From Pseudomonas cichorii (lineage in GTDB: Bacteria; Pseudomonadota; Gammaproteobacteria; Pseudomonadales; Pseudomonadaceae): a DNA stretch of 64,000 nt. Below the pieces are notes generated by a model. It was not told the DNA's origin, did no database searches, and saw only the letters and a list, made by a program, of their open reading frames with translations. Shown piece after piece: positions 62,180-64,000 of this stretch. A program made the position numbers and the translations under genes. Each line of letters starts with the position of its first letter. The first letter of the stretch is position 1. The stretch spans positions 113,634 to 177,633 of the forward strand of contig NZ_RBRE01000057.1 of the NCBI RefSeq assembly GCF_003700275.1, written 5' to 3'.

Positions 62180-63307
62180 ATGTCGCTCAGAGTGATGGTG
62201 GTCGGTGGTTATGGAAATTTCGGCAGTATCATCTGTCGGCATCTGGCCGTTGTACCGGGTATCGAACTGGTAATCGCCGGGCGTGATGCGCAAAAGCTGT
62301 CCGCCAAGGTCGAAGCGCTTCGGCAGCAATCCGGCACCACTGTCCAAAGCTGGTGCGGAAATGCCATGGGGGCGGACTTGCAGCCTGCGCTGGTGCAGAT
62401 GGACATCCAGTGGCTGATCCATACCGGCGGCCCGTTTCAGGGGCAGTCCTATGCGATTGCCGAATCGTGCATCGAGGCGGGCGTCAATTACTGCGACCTG
62501 TCTGACTGTCGGCATTTCGTCAACGGCATTGGTGTGCTCGATGCGCGCGCCCGGCAGGCCGGTGTAGCGATCTTCAGCGGTTGCAGCTCGGTGCCTTCGC
62601 TGTCTTCGGCAATCATCGATGAGCATCGCCATCGCTTTACCCGCATAGACAGCATCGAGCACGGCATTTCATCTTCGGCGAAGATGCCGGGTCTATCGAC
62701 CATCGAAGGCGTGCTGGCGTATGCCGGCAAGCCGATCAACCAGCTCAAGGCGGGGCAGGTGCATGCGGTGCCGGGCTGGCAAGGCCTGACCTTGCGCAAG
62801 ATGCCGATGATGGGCACCCGGCTGCTGGCCAATGTCGACGTTCCCGACATGGATATCTTTGCCGCTCGCTATGGCGCCCGTAACCTCAGTTTCAAGGCCG
62901 GATCGGGCCTGATACTTGGCGGTGTCGCCAACTATCTGCTGGCGCTGGCGGTGAGAGTCGGCTTGCTCCGCTCTGTTGCAGACTGGCCTGCACGGCTGCA
63001 TCGCTGGGGAACGGCGTTCGAGCGTTTTGGCGATGGCAAAAGCGCAATGTTCATCGATGTGCGCGGCCTAGACCACGATTCCCGTCCGCTATTGTTGACA
63101 GTGCAACTCACCGCCTCCAACGACAAGGGCCCGGAAATCCCCAGCTGCGCCGCCGTCGCCCTGATGGAGAAGATCAACCGCGGCTACCAACCCGAACTCG
63201 GCGCCAGAGCCTGTGTAGGCGAAATCACGGTTGACGAATACCTGGCGGCGATCAACGAACCGTCGAGTATTCATCTGTCCGTGCAGTTTTGCGAAGAGCC
63301 GCGCTGA
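62180..63307 (+). CDS. Saccharopine dehydrogenase-like NAD(P)-binding protein
   Basis: A 375-residue protein with an N-terminal Rossmann motif (MVVGGYGNFGSIICRHL) and the saccharopine dehydrogenase NADP-binding pattern (ELVIAGRDAQKLSAKVEALR; CIEAGVNYCDLSD). The true substrate is unknown; lysine metabolism is not implied by neighbours. ATG at 62180 follows AGGAACG. It is followed after 3 bases by a DUF2269 gene, likely co-transcribed. Confidence 0.85.
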   Translation: MSLRVMVVGGYGNFGSIICRHLAVVPGIELVIAGRDAQKLSAKVEALRQQSGTTVQSWCGNAMGADLQPALVQMDIQWLIHTGGPFQGQSYAIAESCIEAGVNYCDLSDCRHFVNGIGVLDARARQAGVAIFSGCSSVPSLSSAIIDEHRHRFTRIDSIEHGISSSAKMPGLSTIEGVLAYAGKPINQLKAGQVHAVPGWQGLTLRKMPMMGTRLLANVDVPDMDIFAARYGARNLSFKAGSGLILGGVANYLLALAVRVGLLRSVADWPARLHRWGTAFERFGDGKSAMFIDVRGLDHDSRPLLLTVQLTASNDKGPEIPSCAAVALMEKINRGYQPELGARACVGEITVDEYLAAINEPSSIHLSVQFCEEPR

Positions 63308-63310
63308 TCG

Positions 63311-63802
63311 ATGACCTACCTTCTGCTGAAATACATCCACATCATCGCAGCGATTTTCTTGTTCGGTTTCGGCATGGGGTCCTACCTGTACCTGATCGCT
63401 GCCAGCCGCACCGCCAACCCGCAAGTGATCGCCCATGTCGCCAGAATGGTGGTGCGCTTCGATGCCTGGATCACCACACCCGCCGGTTTTATCCAGCTCA
63501 TCACCGGCTACCTGCTGACCCGCCTCATGGGCCTGCCGCTGACCACCGAATGGATCATGACGTCGCTGGTGATTTTCCTGTGCGTGGGCTCGCTCTGGCT
63601 GCCGGTGCTGGTCCTGCAAACACGCTTGCAGAAGATTGCCCTGGCGGCGGCTGACACGGGAGCGGCGTTGGGGGAAGAGTATCGGGGGATTTACCGAAAG
63701 TGGTTCTGGATGGGCGTGCTCGGGTTTGCGGGCATGTTTGTGATTGTGCTGATTATGGTGACGAAGATGGTGCCCTGGCAGTTGCTGGGGATGTTGGGGT
63801 GA
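63311..63802 (+). CDS. DUF2269 family integral membrane protein
   Basis: A 163-residue protein with four membrane segments, starting YLLLKYIHIIAAIFLFGFGM with the histidine-containing first helix characteristic of DUF2269. Function unknown. It follows the saccharopine-dehydrogenase-like gene by three bases. Confidence 0.87.
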   Translation: MTYLLLKYIHIIAAIFLFGFGMGSYLYLIAASRTANPQVIAHVARMVVRFDAWITTPAGFIQLITGYLLTRLMGLPLTTEWIMTSLVIFLCVGSLWLPVLVLQTRLQKIALAAADTGAALGEEYRGIYRKWFWMGVLGFAGMFVIVLIMVTKMVPWQLLGMLG

Positions 63803-64000
63803 GTCGGTAGCGGTTTGTTGTGTTTACCTTGATATTTTGGGGGAGTTGAGCAATTGCACTGGCAGGGCCACGCCGTTTGCGTGGGGTTTGACCAGTGCAT
63901 TTGGTGGTTGTGACAGGTGGGGTTCGATTCGGGTATCCAGAGATGATGGGTAGAAATGGGGAGTCTGTTCTCGGTCAAAGGCTTGTAGTGGTCAACTTTT
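63803..64000. other. End of window, no gene seen
   Basis: The last ~200 bases contain no convincing gene. CACTGGCAGGGCCACGCCGT (63858-63877) and a loosely matching TGACCAGTGC (63889-63898) suggest an imperfect hairpin that could end the DUF2269 transcript. Confidence 0.35.

Noticed and set aside
63691..63978. Minus-strand open frame at the window end
   Set aside because: It overlaps DUF2269 and reads as low-complexity His/Pro/Thr; no support as a gene.

Overview
The window looks like the chromosome of a fluorescent Pseudomonas, most likely of the P. syringae complex or a close relative. The reasons are the high-GC coding sequence, the flagellar/chemotaxis order fliPQR-flhBAF-fleN-fliA-cheYZAB-motCD-parCP-cheW, a ccmABCDEFGHI operon placed directly after it, many Pseudomonas REP elements (core TTCGCGGATGAATCCGCTCC), a DUF6124-type small protein and an RsmX-like small RNA. 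The species is inferred; nothing here fixes it.

Positions 1-17614 (+ strand) hold the end of the flagellar/chemotaxis region. It contains the export gate (fliP partial, fliQ, fliR, flhB, flhA), polar placement and number control (flhF, fleN), sigma-28 (fliA), the chemotaxis core (cheY, cheZ, cheA, cheB, cheW), a second stator (motC, motD) and the array-positioning pair parC/parP. A sigma-54 promoter precedes flhA and a likely FliA promoter precedes parP. CheA carries four copies of a short acidic motif in its linker. Facing this region are a FliK-like gene and an FlhB C-domain homologue (17747-19650, - strand). The cytochrome c maturation operon follows (19840-26835).

Positions 26846-34264 are an accessory stretch: a small lipoprotein, an unknown secreted protein of lower GC, sulfate-binding protein Sbp, a voltage-gated-type K+ channel, and two adjacent phospholipase-like genes without signal peptides. 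Positions 34265-39399 hold a MarR-controlled aromatic-acid-type efflux operon (marR, FUSC, DUF1656, HlyD, OprM-like). Positions 39456-42389 hold a divergent histidine kinase and a response regulator with a degenerate HD-GYP domain. A signal-less PL7 alginate lyase comes next.

Positions 43510-47908 form a stress module. A CopRS/HprRS-type two-component system is transcribed away from a periplasmic protein, a cytochrome b561 and a Tat-exported molybdopterin oxidoreductase, with two identical-class palindromes TGACA(N4)TGTCA between the two arms. Positions 48070-52408 hold a Fur-box-preceded efeU-efeO-efeB-efeM ferrous iron uptake operon.

The rest contains a class C beta-lactamase, a SulP transporter, a ZapE/AFG1 ATPase, a RarD-like exporter, an MFS transporter, a PhzF-family enzyme, a PACE exporter divergent from a LysR regulator, an RsmX-like sRNA (about 61248-61366, - strand), a DUF6124 protein behind a structured leader, a saccharopine-dehydrogenase-like protein and a DUF2269 membrane protein. 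No tRNA, rRNA, CRISPR, transposase or prophage was seen. The most notable items are the RsmX-like RNA, the twin-palindrome redox module, the paired phospholipases and the CheA linker repeats.
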